From contig OX579641.1 in the NCBI GenBank assembly GCA_951230915.1, forward strand, positions 12,152,001 through 12,216,000: a DNA stretch of 64,000 nucleotides, in the 5' to 3' direction. This DNA is from Antitrichia curtipendula. Taxonomy: Eukaryota; Streptophyta; Bryopsida; Hypnales; Leucodontaceae. A program made the position numbers and the translations under genes. Numbering within the stretch: the stretch's first letter is position 1; each line of letters opens with the position of its first letter. Below, piece after piece: positions 1-11,943 of this stretch. The notes beneath the pieces were generated by a model, which saw nothing but the letters and a program-made list of their open reading frames with translations, had not been told where the DNA came from and made no database searches.

Positions 1-964
1 ATTGATAAGAAACGGCGACTTAGTTCTCTGCCGCACTTGGCGTCACGCACAGGAGGCATGGGTCCCTCGGCGGCGAGGCTACACCACGACGGCGAACGGA
101 CATGAATGGAGGCAGATTATACTTGATCATTTTACACCTACTGCTCACGATGGACTTTGCAGCATTTGTCACCCTGGGGAGGATCGCTTGACCGCTCGGT
201 GCCGAGCCGACCTGCTGGAATGCGGTGGACGCTCAAAGAAGCTTGAATATCTTGGATGATTCTTCTGCACGTCACACCGGCCGGCCAGAAACAATAGCTT
301 CCACGAGCATCGCCACTGAGCACGAACCAAGCCCAATTCACGTACATCAAACTAAGCAAAACGCGCATGCTATCTGTTAAATTTATTTGTAGGGCCATGG
401 CGGAATAGCTTGCCTCCTCGCCCTGAGCTCTTTGACAACGGAGTGAACTGGGGTCACACCTCACGTCTGTGGCTGCCCCAGCAGATCCCTCGGTGCCGAG
501 GCAACCATGGCCGGACCGGCGGACGTCCTACGAGGTAGCGGTTTGTGGTTGAGGCCCTACTCAAAATTGTTGATTTGCCTGAAGCTTCCCGCTGAAGGTC
601 AACTACCGAAAATCAGAACCGCAAGCTCAGTGTCATCTCCGAGCTGCTGCCTATTCAGCGGCTACGCTTCCAAAAAAGCAAATCACATGAAGGCAGACGC
701 AAAACTCAGAAAATGAAATTGATTGAATATGCTGGACTTTAGGTTAACCACCGATTCCTTGCCGCTGAAGACGGCCACGGCACTAGGGTTTCAGTCCTCG
801 TGGCCGAGGCTTTATCTAGGCAACCACAGGACATTTTGAGAGGCTTGCATAACTGGAAGAATGGCGAGCGTCACCGAAGCAATGGGTTTCTGTCGAACTC
901 GAACAAATGCATTTGACCAAAAAAATTGAAAAAAAACGCTCGGGTGAACATTTAATCTACTTAC
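1..964. other. Gene-poor, moderately GC-rich stretch
   Basis: No protein family is recognised. Several short open frames overlap on both strands, none with a start context, splice signals or motifs that make it convincing. There are small inverted repeats, for example CCTCGG..CCGAGG around 488-501. The base composition is richer in G+C than the AT-rich DNA from 1.3 kb onward, so it may be gene-proximal sequence (UTR or intron) of a gene outside the window, but this is only inference. Confidence 0.3.
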
Positions 965-1246
965 CTTCTCCTTGTGGAGATCACGCTTGCTGCTACCGCT
1001 CCTGCCCGAACTCGTACAAATTCCTGGTTCCGCTTGCACGGGATCCGGTTCGGATTTACTGCTCCCACCCGAAGTTCTTGAGATCTCGACTACCGCAGCG
1101 GTTGGATTTATTCGCCGCCTCCTACAACCTCCTGCACACTGCGGTCTTGTTTCTTCCTCCGCAACGTGATTAAAGTGGACGCTCTTACTCCCTGTCGCAC
1201 TTGACAAGATGCGGGCAGCCTCAGAGCACTCACCGTAACCCGCAGC
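965..1246 (-). CDS. Possible internal exon of an unrecognised gene
   Basis: On the minus strand an open frame is bounded by an acceptor (CTTCCAG at about 1247) and a strong donor (GAGAAG followed by GTAAGT at 965/964). The encoded segment is about 94 residues. It has a short arginine cluster (CRRRR) in the middle, a serine- and proline-rich stretch after it, and a basic, charged end (KRDLHKEK). No domain is recognised. Only the splice-like boundaries and the uninterrupted frame support it, and no partner exons were found nearby. It could equally be a chance open frame. Confidence 0.22.
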
Positions 1247-1299
1247 CTGGAAGCTATGAGGTAAGGGATCTCTCACAGGCTGGAAGAAAATTCGCAAAA

Positions 1300-3203
1300 A
1301 AACACTTATAGGCTGGAAGCTTTGTGTAGAAATTCAGTGATTATCTGAGTTCTTAGTTAGTCGCGTAGGTTTATCCTCTAATTTAGTGGACGGAGGTTTT
1401 GGGTTCACAAAATGCATTCCAATAAGGTGACCCTAACTGCGTAATTCCCAGGAACGCGTCCAGTTTAAAACTAACCGACACTAATTGGACCCACTGGTTC
1501 GTTAAATTTAGTTTCTAGTGGTTGCTTTTCCTAGTCTAGGCGTAGATGATATTTTATGTACTAAGGTTTCTAGACCACGAAGTCACAAACAAATGCCTCC
1601 TAACACAATAAGGACTATCAAAACATTCGTAGGCCGCATTTTATTATATACTTTATCAAAACACCCAGTGAAGATCTCTATTTGCGATGAGGAAATTAAT
1701 CTTTTTATCTGTCATTCACATAATTTGGAGAAATCATGGGAATGCGAACTTGTTATCCAGGATGAATCTGATGACTTCATGACGATTACTACATGGAAGT
1801 TCTAAAGATCTAGTAGGAACGGAATGGAATGAAGTCTGCAGAGTTAATTCAAGAAACAATATAGGATCAGTTCATAGACAATTTAGTAGTGACAATTACA
1901 TTGAAGAAGTTGACTCTAACCTCTATTTGGTGTAAGCCGACTTCTTAATCCCCTTACGGTGTACAATTCATCAAGAATGTCGCGATACTAACCTTGAAAT
2001 TGCATCTCTCAGGTGAAATAACATTTCCACTTCTTAGCATCACTCCTTCACCATCATGTTCCTCAATACTATGAAGGCAAGGTTGAAGACTCGTTCCTGG
2101 TGCACAGTCATGGTGGACAGTGTCACCAATTTCACTTGGAAATGATAATACCTTTGTAACCGACTCCAAGTGATTTCCTACAAATTTAGATGACTCCCTC
2201 TTCACTCTCGATCGCTGCAAAACTTTCCTGCTAGAATATCTAAACCCTGACCTCCTCCTCCTTTTCCTGGTCTCATTGGACACAAGAGCCTCATCCAACT
2301 CATTCATTTGCCCTAGAAAAATGTAATCTCCAAGCCCCAAATATTATGAGGATGTCTGCTAGGAGACCCATCATATATTGTTTAAAGAAGTGACAGCTGC
2401 GCCGAAAATGTCAGATAATTTAAGGAAAGTGATTATGGCATTAATTCTTCTGATAGAGTACTGACAAAAAAATTATACGCCCACTGTCATGGACAAAATA
2501 TTTGCAGTGAATCTTGAATGCTAACGGTGCTTTGCAGTTATCCTAAACCGACACTCTTTTGTATTGGAGAACAATAATTATGTGCCTCACCTATGAGTGA
2601 ATATACCCACTGCCACTAAATAACATAGAGGATTATGAGTTCTTTAACTAATGTTATTATTGAGCTTCTTGGGCATTTGTTAAAATGTAAACCCTCTTAT
2701 GCTTCGGCACTAGAATCAAGAATATATTAAGTTCGGTAAAGTCCCTTGAAGTCTTCTGATAGGAAAAGTAATAGTATCAACCCTAGTCCTAATACTCAAA
2801 TCATAAATCATAATATATTTTTCTATGAGTGTGTATTTTAACGGCAACATTGGACTTCAAATAATATTTTTCAATATTTGTAATACTAAGCAGGCTACCA
2901 CATTAATATAGGTACCTCCCTCATTTATGAATTCCTGTATATAGATCCTAATTAGATTTATCAATTGCAACGTGCAATTAACATTACGGACCTATATCCC
3001 AAAATATCTCTCCATTTGTTGTGGGTTACCAATCTCACCTTCCTGTCTGACATAACCTCATTTTGGCAATTACTGCCTTAATTTGTAGTCATAAACGTCT
3101 TTCTTTTTAAAACTATGACAGGGTTACAGCCCCATACCTTCGGCACTCCCCTGATTTATGTGGTTTCGTAGCACTATTCACATTCTCAATCATTCATTTC
3201 ACC
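1300..3203. other. AT-rich intergenic DNA upstream of the MULE-like gene
   Basis: No gene is supported. An open frame of 95 codons at 1518-1805 has no recognisable motif and no splice context. The last few hundred bases before 3204 would hold the promoter and 5' leader of the MULE-like gene, but I could not identify a convincing TATA box or terminal inverted repeat here. Confidence 0.4.
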
Positions 3204-6200
3204 ATGGCTGCTCATATTCCGTATGTTTGTAATCCTAGGTTGGCTGTTATCTATTCTAGTAATGAAAGGGTTCCGATATCATTTCCGCTAGGCATTGACG
3301 GAGTTGCTCATGTCACTTCTCTGAGATTGAGTATGAGGTTCCAGATGAGTGAGAAAATCATGTTCATTGATGAAGAGGTCTATGATGCACAATCTAGAGA
3401 TCTGATTCACACTATTGGCCAGTCTCCAGTTTGTGACGGAGCCAACAAGAAATGGTTGCTCAATGCTGGAAGATATCGAGTATACGGCTTGAGTCAGTCA
3501 GTCATGGAAGCATCCACGGAGTTTATCGCACCTCACCGACCGTCCACGAGCACCGTTCCGGTCACCTCGGCCACACGGGTGAAGTTAGAACAAGCTGATG
3601 AGTTCATCACAATTCTCAGTGAAGATTCAGACGGGAACTCGCCAATAGTACCACTTCCCGTGAGTTCTCCATTGGTCAATAGTTCTTTTCTTGAGTCATG
3701 TTTGAGGTCTCCTTCTTCGTTGAGTCATCCTTCAACCCTCGTCTTTACTGAGGGGTGCTTTAGTGTTGTAGATTCCTTGAAGAGGATTCGGGCTATTAAA
3801 GGAGTTAGGAATGTCTTCAAGACACTTGATTTTGACACTCTTGACATCCAGAGGGTCAAGTTCCTCCCTCCTACATTTAGTGGAGATGTACTTTTTGAAT
3901 TACCACCAATACTAAAGACGGGTCCATTTCATATGATGCATGGAATGGACAAGCGTCATGATGGTCACGCTTGGACCAAAACAGTGACTTCAAATATTAA
4001 AAGTACTGTCAGCTTAACATTCCGCACTTCTACGTGCATTGGCCACCTTCGCTGTGACAATCAAGAGTGTGAATACACTACCCGCATTCATCGCACCTCC
4101 CAGGTCAATGAGAGGGAATGGGATGGATTCACTGTGAAGACGATTCCGACTGGCCAGTCCGCACCTGCTGGGTCGACCCTAGTCTGCAAAATCTGTAAAG
4201 TTCCACCGACATGTGTTGCAACTTGTGATGCTAGAGTCTATTATGTATACGGAGATTCTACCATGACTCGTGCTTGCCTACATCTGGGAGTTCATGACCA
4301 TCCTGTAAAGGTGGGTGAAGACCAGGAGATCAAGGAAAAAACGCGTCAGCTCATTGAGGAGCAGGTCGAGAGGACTCCCAAGGCCACTAACTCTGCAATC
4401 GTCATGGAGGCTAGTAAGGAGCTCGTCGGTGCATTACTCCTTAATCCGGAAGGGGCGCCAGTTCGAAAATTCGACTTGCGGGAGCTAGTTCCTGTTCTCG
4501 AAAAGTGCAAGTACATGAGCTCCCCAAGCATCAAGAACGATGTCACTGCATTTAGGTACATTTGAAGATTTGGAGTCATGGACGGCATTGCCACACTCAG
4601 AGGCTGTAGCCACTGGGCGTACGTGCAGGAGAACAAGTTTCCAGGACAAGGCTCCGACTCAGACAAGGTTTATGTTTTCAAGATGTCCGAGGTGGGGCCC
4701 GGATCTGGGGTTCACTTGGTCAAACGAATGCAGCCTGGAGGAGATCTGGAGAAATCATGGATTATGTTTGATCACGTCAAAAGAGTCAAGCACTGGACCA
4801 CGATGGCTTGCCATGTATATGACTCCGCTTATTGTCGGGTCATGACCATTGCGGTCTGTGATATGCAGTCAGAGGATGCTGTTGCTCAGATGGTACTTTG
4901 GAAGAACATGAATGCTGTCATGGCAAGGCACGGTGTTCCATCACCGAAGTTCAAGGGCTTCATGGCAGACAGCGCGCAGGCAAACTGGAATGCTGTCAGG
5001 GTGATTTACGGCAGTGGTGATGCCACGATTCCCATGAAGGACCAAGAGAGGACGTGTCTTTTTCATTGGGCCCAATCCCTTGAAAAGCATACAAAGGCCG
5101 ATATCCGTCCCGACCTCCAACACCAGCACCGTCAACTCTGTAGGCAGTACAAGAATTCAGCTTCAGAATCCGAAACTCTATACCTTGCCATTCGTGCATG
5201 GTGGCTCTCCTCGGGGGCCACATCCAAGGAGGGATTGAGCCGTCTGGAACTCTGGTTGGCATTCTGGCACTTCCGCTATCGCCAATGGGGTGGATTCATG
5301 CAATTGGTAAGTTTGCTATCGTTCATCACTTTCCATATAAGACTGTCTTATCTTTGGGGCAATTTGGTTCTTCATTTCTCCCATTGATTTTTATCTGTGT
5401 CTTGGTCATTTGTAGGATCTCACCGAATCGGAGCTTGCTGAGATGCCCTCTTGTAATCTCGCCGAATCAATGCATCACAAATGGAATCAGCAGTCTGGCA
5501 ACCGAGGTACTGATTTGTATACTGCTACTGTCGATGATTTCATCCAGGCACTCATGCAGGTTGTCCGATATTACCAATATCTTAAGGGCGACCGCGTTGG
5601 TACTGGTCCTGGGAAAGAAGAATTGCAGCTTCGCGCTGCCCAACGTACAGCTAATCGAACTGGGGATCCCAAAGTGCTAAACGTTGCTATGGCCAATCTG
5701 CCAGGAGCTGAGCTCTTTTGTACTCGTGACCCTCATTTGGCTGGCGAGGAGGTCTTTGGCTCCCAAAAGCGAAAAGCCGATGTTCCTCTCGGTTTTGAAG
5801 GCGAGTCGCACCGACCGGATAAAGTAAACTTCTCTCGTCCACGGATTGCAACCAGGTCAAGCCGAGCTAACCATGCAAGCTGTAGTCTTCCGGATGTAAT
5901 GGAAGAACTCTCTCTCGAGCTACAAGAGGACGTAGCACTCAACAACCAAGACATGACGACCGACATAGGGAGAACTAGTCATGTGACTGTTGTATACGAA
6001 ACTGCTTGTAAGGAGACGGAGTGGCACATTGCAAGGCTGCCCAAGACCTCAGCAAAGGCTTGCTTCGCCCAGCAAGCTATCACCAAGAAGAAGTGCAAGG
6101 CCAAAATTGTTCAGTGCAACAAATCCACTGCAGCCCCCACATACACTGGAGTCATACAAAACGCTCACAAGAAGAGGCCAGAGACAATGGAGTTCTTCTT

Positions 6201-6885
6201 CTGCAACGATGACGTCGAACGCTGTGTCAAAGGTACAAAGCGAAAGTGGGTACAGTCGAGACCGGACATTCCAAGTATGTGGCCAGTGAAGATTGGGACC
6301 AACCTTTCTAAGAAGGAAATCCTTGATTTAGAGAGTGCTGGCTTCCAATTACCATAGCGCGCAATCATTTCTCCAAGGAGACTCTTCGGGACGGAAGAGC
6401 TTCCCTTTAGCCTTGCTTCATTTCCCACTCCAGCTAATGCAGATGACTGTCCTAAGACCAGATCAGGTAAGTCCATCCGTAGGAACAACAATGCTCCCAA
6501 CATTCAGCAGGCCAACAACTGTGCGTCCGCTCTCACCTTGAAGGGTCAGATACGTAAGGTGACGATGATTCCTCATCCAGGATATGGGTGTATTATCACC
6601 CTTGATTCTGGAGCTCCACCAAAAGTTCAACAGTACCTGATCACCATTGGCACTTTCCCTGAATGCTCTTGTCAGAACTTCAAAGATATGGCAATAAAGT
6701 CTTTGGGCAGACATGGGAGGTGGGCAAGTTGCAAGGATCTTTATTTTATTTTTACTGTTATAGGTAGCCTAAAATCCGAGAGAGATGCTTTCATACATGC
6801 ACCAACTTTTAGCTTCAATGAAGTGAAGCAGATCCTAGAAAGCGGTATCCTAGCTTATCGCATTCCAGAAGTTCACCAAATGTAA
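3204..6885 (+). pseudogene. MULE-like transposase-family gene, broken by two nonsense codons
   Basis: The frame begins at an ATG in good context (ACCATGG) and runs in two exons, 3204-5306 and 5416-6885. The 109-bp intron has GTAAG and TTTGTAG ends. Together they give 1190 codons. Seen in order: an N-terminal region; a cysteine/histidine-rich segment (paired CxxC motifs, then CLHLGVHDHP) like the zinc-binding N-terminus of MULE/FAR proteins; a DDE-like core with WIMFDHVKRVKHW, ADSAQANWNAVR and CLFHWAQSL; an exon-2 tail with basic stretches; and a C-terminal SWIM-like segment (CSC at codons 1118-1120, CKD at 1140-1142). Two in-frame stops interrupt it: TGA at 4563-4565 (codon 454) and TAG at 6355-6357 (codon 1015). 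The frame is otherwise conserved on both sides of each stop, so these are recent point lesions. The final SWIM histidine is replaced by aspartate. Family membership is from remembered motif patterns; I could not identify its terminal repeats. A decaying host copy of a domesticated family is the alternative. Confidence 0.75.
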
Positions 6886-8026
6886 TCCTTATGGGATTCA
6901 TTCAAAAATGGTAGTGAGACTAAAAGGGCCACTACCAGCTTCTGGAAATCATGTGTAAACCCTATTTGATTGTTCTGTAGAAAATGTTGCTAACTAAATC
7001 TAATTGTGATTAGGAATTATGGTATGCATATCCCACTCCTGTGCTGTACTCTGTAATGACCATTTAGATAGACCCATTCAAATTTTGGAACATTTCTAGC
7101 TATTCAAATACTTATTGTCATAATACATTAAATGCATGTGATCTCCAGGCTCAAATTGTAAAATATTATGTAAGTTGCCTACATTGAATTATGCATGTTT
7201 GAGCAGGAGTGAACATGGCCCTAGGAATTTGATACGTGTCAACTTTCTAAAAAATTGCTTCTGAGATGATAAAGTCCATCTAATGCACACTTGAATCTGT
7301 AACTCCTTTTAATCTATATTGCTTCTAGCCCTCTCTTTCATTCACTTTTATTTACTCATTGGATTTTTCTATTTTTTGTCTTTCTCTCTGAAAATCTCCT
7401 CTCTGTCTTGAGCTCTCCGTCTCTCAAACTCTTCTTCTACCTCTCTCATCTTTCATGTTTTTATTTTTCCCTCACTCTCACTCTTCTTCTCCCTTCCCCT
7501 TTTTATTGGTTTAAGTTCTCCCTCTCTGTGACATCTCCTCTCCCTCTCAGTCTTTGTTCCTCCCCTTCTCCAACTTCTTGTTTTTTCCATTATTTTTTTT
7601 CATAGTTTTCAAATTCTCTGACTTTCTTTTTGTTCCTCGCATTGCCTCTTTTCCCAACTTAATTTTTAGTTCTCCCTCTTTCTCTCACGTACTTTCTTCA
7701 ATTTTTGATGATACTAGGCTCTTCTGAACCCACGGCCATAGGTCCCAATTTCACTATATTTAGATTTTTGAAAATTTTAATCACGCAAAAATTCTATTTT
7801 GGGTTAAAATTATTTATTTCTGGATTCTTTACAACAATCCCTGCTCCCGCTCTCTTTTTCCCTGCTCCCCGCTCCCCGCTCCCAGCTCCAGGCTCACGTA
7901 CTAGCCACATCCAACATTGATGTAAAGAAAAACTATTCACACAGAAAGCTAAATTGATTATCTCTTTTCACAACAATCTGAAAAATCACCATTGGAATTG
8001 AGAGTATAGGAGCATATCCATTAGGA
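6886..8026. other. AT-rich then pyrimidine-rich intergenic DNA
   Basis: After the MULE-like gene there is unremarkable AT-rich DNA to about 7.3 kb. From about 7320 to 7710 the plus strand is strongly C+T-rich (CTCT and TTTTC runs), a long polypyrimidine stretch that produces meaningless open frames. Around 7845-7900 there is a short GCTCCC-type microsatellite. No gene or RNA is supported. Confidence 0.5.
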
Positions 8027-8034
8027 TTGTCATA

Positions 8035-8360
8035 GTGGACGGGTTAAGGTGATCGGACGGGACGGACAGGACGGACGGGCAAATCGGATCGGACAACCGG
8101 ACATCTTGGACAGCCCGGACGCCTTTCATTTTTCCAATTTTTCAATTGACAACTCACTTCTACGATAGCGGTCTATGCTGGAATCAGGGCGCGAACGTGA
8201 AAGTCAGGGCGGGGACGTCAGGATAGGGACGTCATCGTCAGGGCGGGGACTTTACAAGGCGCGGACGGATTCGTCAGGGCGTGGACGTCTCGGCATGGAC
8301 GCTTGGACAAGGCGTGGACGCCTGGTCAGGGCACGGACGCTTGGATAAGGCACGGAAGTC
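8035..8360. repeat. GGACG-rich minisatellite array (left)
   Basis: Degenerate repeats of a GGGCGCGGACGT-like unit, with variants GGCGGGGACGTC and GGCACGGACGC, on the plus strand. It is strikingly GC-rich compared with the surrounding AT-rich DNA. The first 60 bases carry the variant GGACGGGACGGACAGGACGG. Confidence 0.8.
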
Positions 8361-8620
8361 CCACTCCTCAGCCACAATATAGGGGGAAATTGAAATAGAA
8401 GTTGAACTTGGTCATGGGATTCTTCTTTTCCATGGAGAGGGGGAACCCATTAATGCAGCTAGCCTTTAATTTGATTTCAGGGGAATATCTTCAAGTCAAT
8501 GGCTACATTAAGGGGTTCAACTACTTTTTGAGTTCAAAGATCATGTGTGGAAGCATGTTGCTCCCTTCTTAGGCCTGTACCTCTCCTTCATGCCTTCACC
8601 ATGCACTTGCGAACTAGGAC
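8361..8620. repeat. 260-bp direct repeat, copy 1
   Basis: It starts at CCACTCCTCAGCCACA and ends near GCGAACTAGGA, and is highly similar to 9838-10096. Both copies directly follow a GGACG-type array, so the repeated unit may include part of the array. Confidence 0.85.
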
Positions 8621-9122
8621 TCACCCAAAGAATAATAATTTTGAAAATGAAAATGAACTTCCAAACAAGAAAGATAAAATTTGTGTGAGTAGAATCCCAA
8701 AGGGGTTGGAATCCTAATGAAAGACAAGGTACATATTTGTTTATATTCAAATTTAAGGATTCATTTTTTATTCTTCTAATTAGAACCTATTTGGGATTTA
8801 GGGTTTGGAATTTACAAATCAAATCATAACCAACTTATACTTTTTTGGCTTTTTGTTGAAGGCTTTAGTTTGGAAATAAATAGCTACAAGGTTTTGGATT
8901 GAAATCAAATTAAAATTATAATGCACTGAAATGTATTAGAAGGATTTGTTTTTGCAAAAAGAGGCTACAAGGATATGGGTCTTCAAAACTTCAACGGTGT
9001 ATTTTTAGAATGGTGATCCTAGAGGGATTTGGAATAGAAATCAAATACCACTTAAGTTATTTTGGAATTCAAATTCAATGGTATATTTTTGTAATAGGGA
9101 TACCAAACCAATTTGGGTCTTG

Positions 9123-9404
9123 GAGATTGAAATTAAATACCACTTAAGTTATTTTGGAATTCAATCATTCAACTTGAAAATTTAATTTGTGCAACGGGAT
9201 GATCCTAGAAGGGTTTGGGATAGAAATCAAATACCACTTAAGTTATTTTGGAATTCAATCATTCAACTTGAAAATTTAATTTGTGCAACGGGATGATCCT
9301 AGAAGGGTTTGGGATAGAAATCAAATACCACTTAAGTTATTTTGGAATTCAATCATTCAACTTGAAAATTTAATTTGTGCAACGAGATGATCCTAGAAGG
9401 GTTT
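9123..9404. repeat. Tandem repeat, three copies of a 94-bp AT-rich unit
   Basis: Copies start at 9123, 9217 and 9311, each beginning GAGATTGAAA or GGGATAGAAA and including ACTTAAGTTATTTTGG and GGGATGATCCTAGAAGG. Copies 2 and 3 are nearly identical and copy 1 is more diverged. A further diverged partial copy is visible near 9028-9080. Confidence 0.9.
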
Positions 9405-9568
9405 GAGATAAAATACTTGTTAAGATTTTTGTTAAATTTACCTTAACATTTTTTTTTTGTAAGGGGCTACTAGAGTGTTTAGGATTGCAATGAAGTACTA
9501 CTTAAGATATTTTTGTATTCAAGTTTGTGAGTTCGCGTGTTCAAGTTTGTCATGGAAAGAGTTCAAAT

Positions 9569-9700
9569 TTGGCTTGGAGGGAGTTCAACCTTGGCTTGGA
9601 GGAAGTTCGAACTTTTCTTGAAGTTAGTTCAACCTTGGCTTGGAGGGAGTTCAAATTTTTCTTGGAGGGAGTTTGAACTTGGCTTGGAGGGATTTCAGGT
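9569..9700. repeat. Minisatellite, six copies of a 22-bp unit
   Basis: The unit is TTGGCTTGGAGGGAGTTCAA plus two variable bases; copies start at 9569, 9591, 9613, 9635, 9657 and 9679. It explains the repetitive open frames seen here on both strands, which are not genes. Confidence 0.9.
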
Positions 9701-9735
9701 CTATCACTTGGATACGTTTCCTTACATACACCTAG

Positions 9736-9837
9736 GTTAAGGCGTGGACGTCTCGGCGCGGACGCCTGGACAAGGCGTGGACGCAGGGGCGCGGACGTCC
9801 TAGAGGGGCGCGGATGCCTGGACAAGACGCGGACGTT
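9736..9837. repeat. GGACG-rich minisatellite array (second plus-oriented block)
   Basis: Same GGCGCGGACG-type units as the left array, directly preceding the second 260-bp direct repeat, just as the left array precedes the first. Confidence 0.75.
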
Positions 9838-10096
9838 CCACTCCTCAGCCACAGTATGGGGGGAAGTTGAAATAGAAGTTGAACTTGGTCATGGGATTCT
9901 TCTTTTCCATGGAGAGGGGAAACCCATAAATGCAACCAGCATTTAATTTGATTTCAAAGGAATATCTTTAAGTCAATGGCTGCATTAAAGGGTCCAACTA
10001 CTTTTTGAGTTCAAAGATCATGTGTGGAAGCATGTTGCTCCTTTCTTGGGCCCGGACCTCTCTTTCATGCCTTCACCATGCACTTGCGAACTAGGA
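9838..10096. repeat. 260-bp direct repeat, copy 2
   Basis: Near-identical direct copy of 8361-8620 with scattered substitutions. The copies are about 1.48 kb apart, and neither the repeats nor the DNA between them has retroelement features. Confidence 0.85.
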
Positions 10097-11412
10097 TCCA
10101 TCCCTCAAAAAAGGAAATTTCAGAAAATGAAAATTTACTTGCTCGCTTCAATTAAAAAAATTTGAAAGTAGACGCTAAAAGTTTTTGGATTTATAACAAA
10201 AGATAAGGTACATATTTTTTTTAATTCAAGTTGAAGGATGTATTTATGAATTCTCCAAATAGGAACTGCATTCTTCTTTTCTTTAATTTTCTTTAATTTT
10301 TTTTAAAGGTTTACCCTTTATATTGATGATTTAGACATTGAATATTCATAAAAGTTGTTTAAAACGTTCAATTTTTTTTTGTCTACATACTAGGTTTTGC
10401 TATTGTAATGGACAAATGGAACATTGGAGTTGCATAGGGTTCCCAACAATCATATTGCAGTATTATTAAAATTATCCTTAAAATACTTATGTGCCTAAAT
10501 GTAAAGGTTTTCAAAATACATAACTACCTTTAACATTTGGCTTGTAATTTCATATAAGCCATGTAATCCCAATGTTAAATTACCATCAAAATCCTTCTAT
10601 GTAGTTATTAAAATAAATCAAATTGATTTAAAAAAATTGAAGCAAAATGAAATTATATCACCATACATAAATAATCTAAAGAAATAAAAATAGAATAAAA
10701 AAAATGTGTTTAATATAAATCATTGCAAATCCAAATGCTCAATTTACCAATAAAAATGCCAAATTCCTATAAATATCCATTAAAGCAATCCAACTTATTT
10801 TTAAAAATAGATTGAAGATGGTTGATGTAAATTTTAATAAAATCCAATGTTCAATTTATTAATTTAAAGGGCACACTCTTCTACATACCCACAAAACTAA
10901 TCCAAAATAATTTTTTTTATCAAAATCTAAAATATGAGGTTGATGTAAATCTTGATGCAATTCCAGTGTTGAATTTAATAATTGGAAGGACAAGTCTTTG
11001 TTCCTATGTACAAAAATAGTCGAAATTTGAGATTTAAAAAAACTATTGAATTCACAACATTCAAACTTAATATACAAAATTGTTTTCTAACAAAGACTCT
11101 TATCACGTTGTATTACAAACTATGACAATCAAAAATTCTTAACAAAATTCTTATACAATAGGTACCAAGTCAAATTTAAATGATAACTCTTGTTTGAATT
11201 GAGGATCTATAAAAATATGTTAATTTTAGCAACTAAGAAGAGAATTCATCATTCTTTTATTTTGGAAGAAGAATCCTATGTCACATTGAATGAGTGAGGC
11301 TCCCCCCTAAATCAAATTCTTCTATTGGTTTAACTTTCCAAATATCGTTCCCGCTGATGCATTAGCAGCTGTCCCTGCAAAATTTATTTTGGCAGCAACC
11401 TTCTTTTGGAAT
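10097..11412. other. AT-rich interior of the 4.16-kb element
   Basis: Strongly A+T-rich sequence with poly(A)/poly(T) runs. I see no gene or RNA. From about 11346 begins the repeated module that contains the first hairpin; the same module recurs from about 11711. Confidence 0.4.
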
Positions 11413-11527
11413 TTGCGACTTCAATTTTAACAATCTTGGGGCCTGAAATATACCACTGGAAAGATATTTTCAAGACCTTTCTAATGATATACTACACGCC
11501 TCGAGATTCTCAAAATTGTTGTCGCAA
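11413..11527. repeat. 115-bp hairpin, diverged copy
   Basis: Begins TTGCGACTTCAATTTTAACA and ends in its complement (GTCGCAA). It has the same length and sequence plan as the hairpin at 11779-11893, but the arms carry more mismatches. Both copies sit in a repeated module of roughly 200 bp that starts near GATGCATTAGCAGCTGTCCC. Confidence 0.75.
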
Positions 11528-11539
11528 AATTGGAATGAA

Positions 11540-11660
11540 ATAGCGTCCCCACCTAGTCACAACGTCCCCGCCCAAGTGTTCCCGTCCAACCCTAGCGTCC
11601 CCGCCCTAGCATCTTTGCCTATACAAGCGTTCGCGCCCATATGGAAAAATTCCATAGACC
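11540..11660. repeat. GGACG-type minisatellite in reverse orientation (first block)
   Basis: Reads as GCGTCCCCGCCC-type units on the plus strand, the reverse complement of the arrays at 8.0-8.4 kb and 9.7-9.8 kb. It lies between the two hairpin modules. Confidence 0.65.
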
Positions 11661-11778
11661 TCGAGGTCCAAGTTTTAGCAAAGCCTCTTCCAAAGAAACT
11701 TGGCACTCATGCGTTCCCACCGATGCATTAGTAGCTGTCCCTGCAGAATTTGTTTTGGCAGCAACCTTCTTTTGGGAT

Positions 11779-11893
11779 TTGCGACTTCAATTTTAACAAT
11801 CTTGGAGCGTGTAATATACCATTGGAAAGGTATTTTCAAGACCTTTCTAATGGTATATTACACGCCCCAAGATTGTTAAAATTGAAGTCGCAA
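11779..11893. repeat. 115-bp near-perfect hairpin
   Basis: Two 53-bp arms (11779-11831 and 11841-11893) match in reverse complement at 51 of 53 positions, around a 9-base loop (ATTTTCAAG). A transcript from either strand would fold into a long stem that could be a small-RNA precursor; that consequence is inference. Confidence 0.9.
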
Positions 11894-11943
11894 AACTGAA
11901 ATGAAATAGCGTTAATTTCAATGGTGAGATTGTTCTAGCAAAA

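Noticed and set aside
7408..7605. Open frame in the C+T-rich stretch
   Set aside because: Its leucine-, serine- and phenylalanine-rich peptide is what any polypyrimidine tract encodes.
9123..9700. Regularly spaced repeats considered as a CRISPR array
   Set aside because: The copies are head-to-tail without unique spacers, and the sequence is a plant nuclear genome.
9537..9852. Repetitive open frames on both strands around 9.5-9.9 kb
   Set aside because: They only translate the 22-bp minisatellite and the GGACG array and have no start context or domain.
8361..10096. Direct 260-bp repeats considered as LTRs of a small retroelement
   Set aside because: No TG..CA ends, primer-binding site, polypurine tract or gag-pol sequence lies between or beside them; they belong to the minisatellite-rich element.
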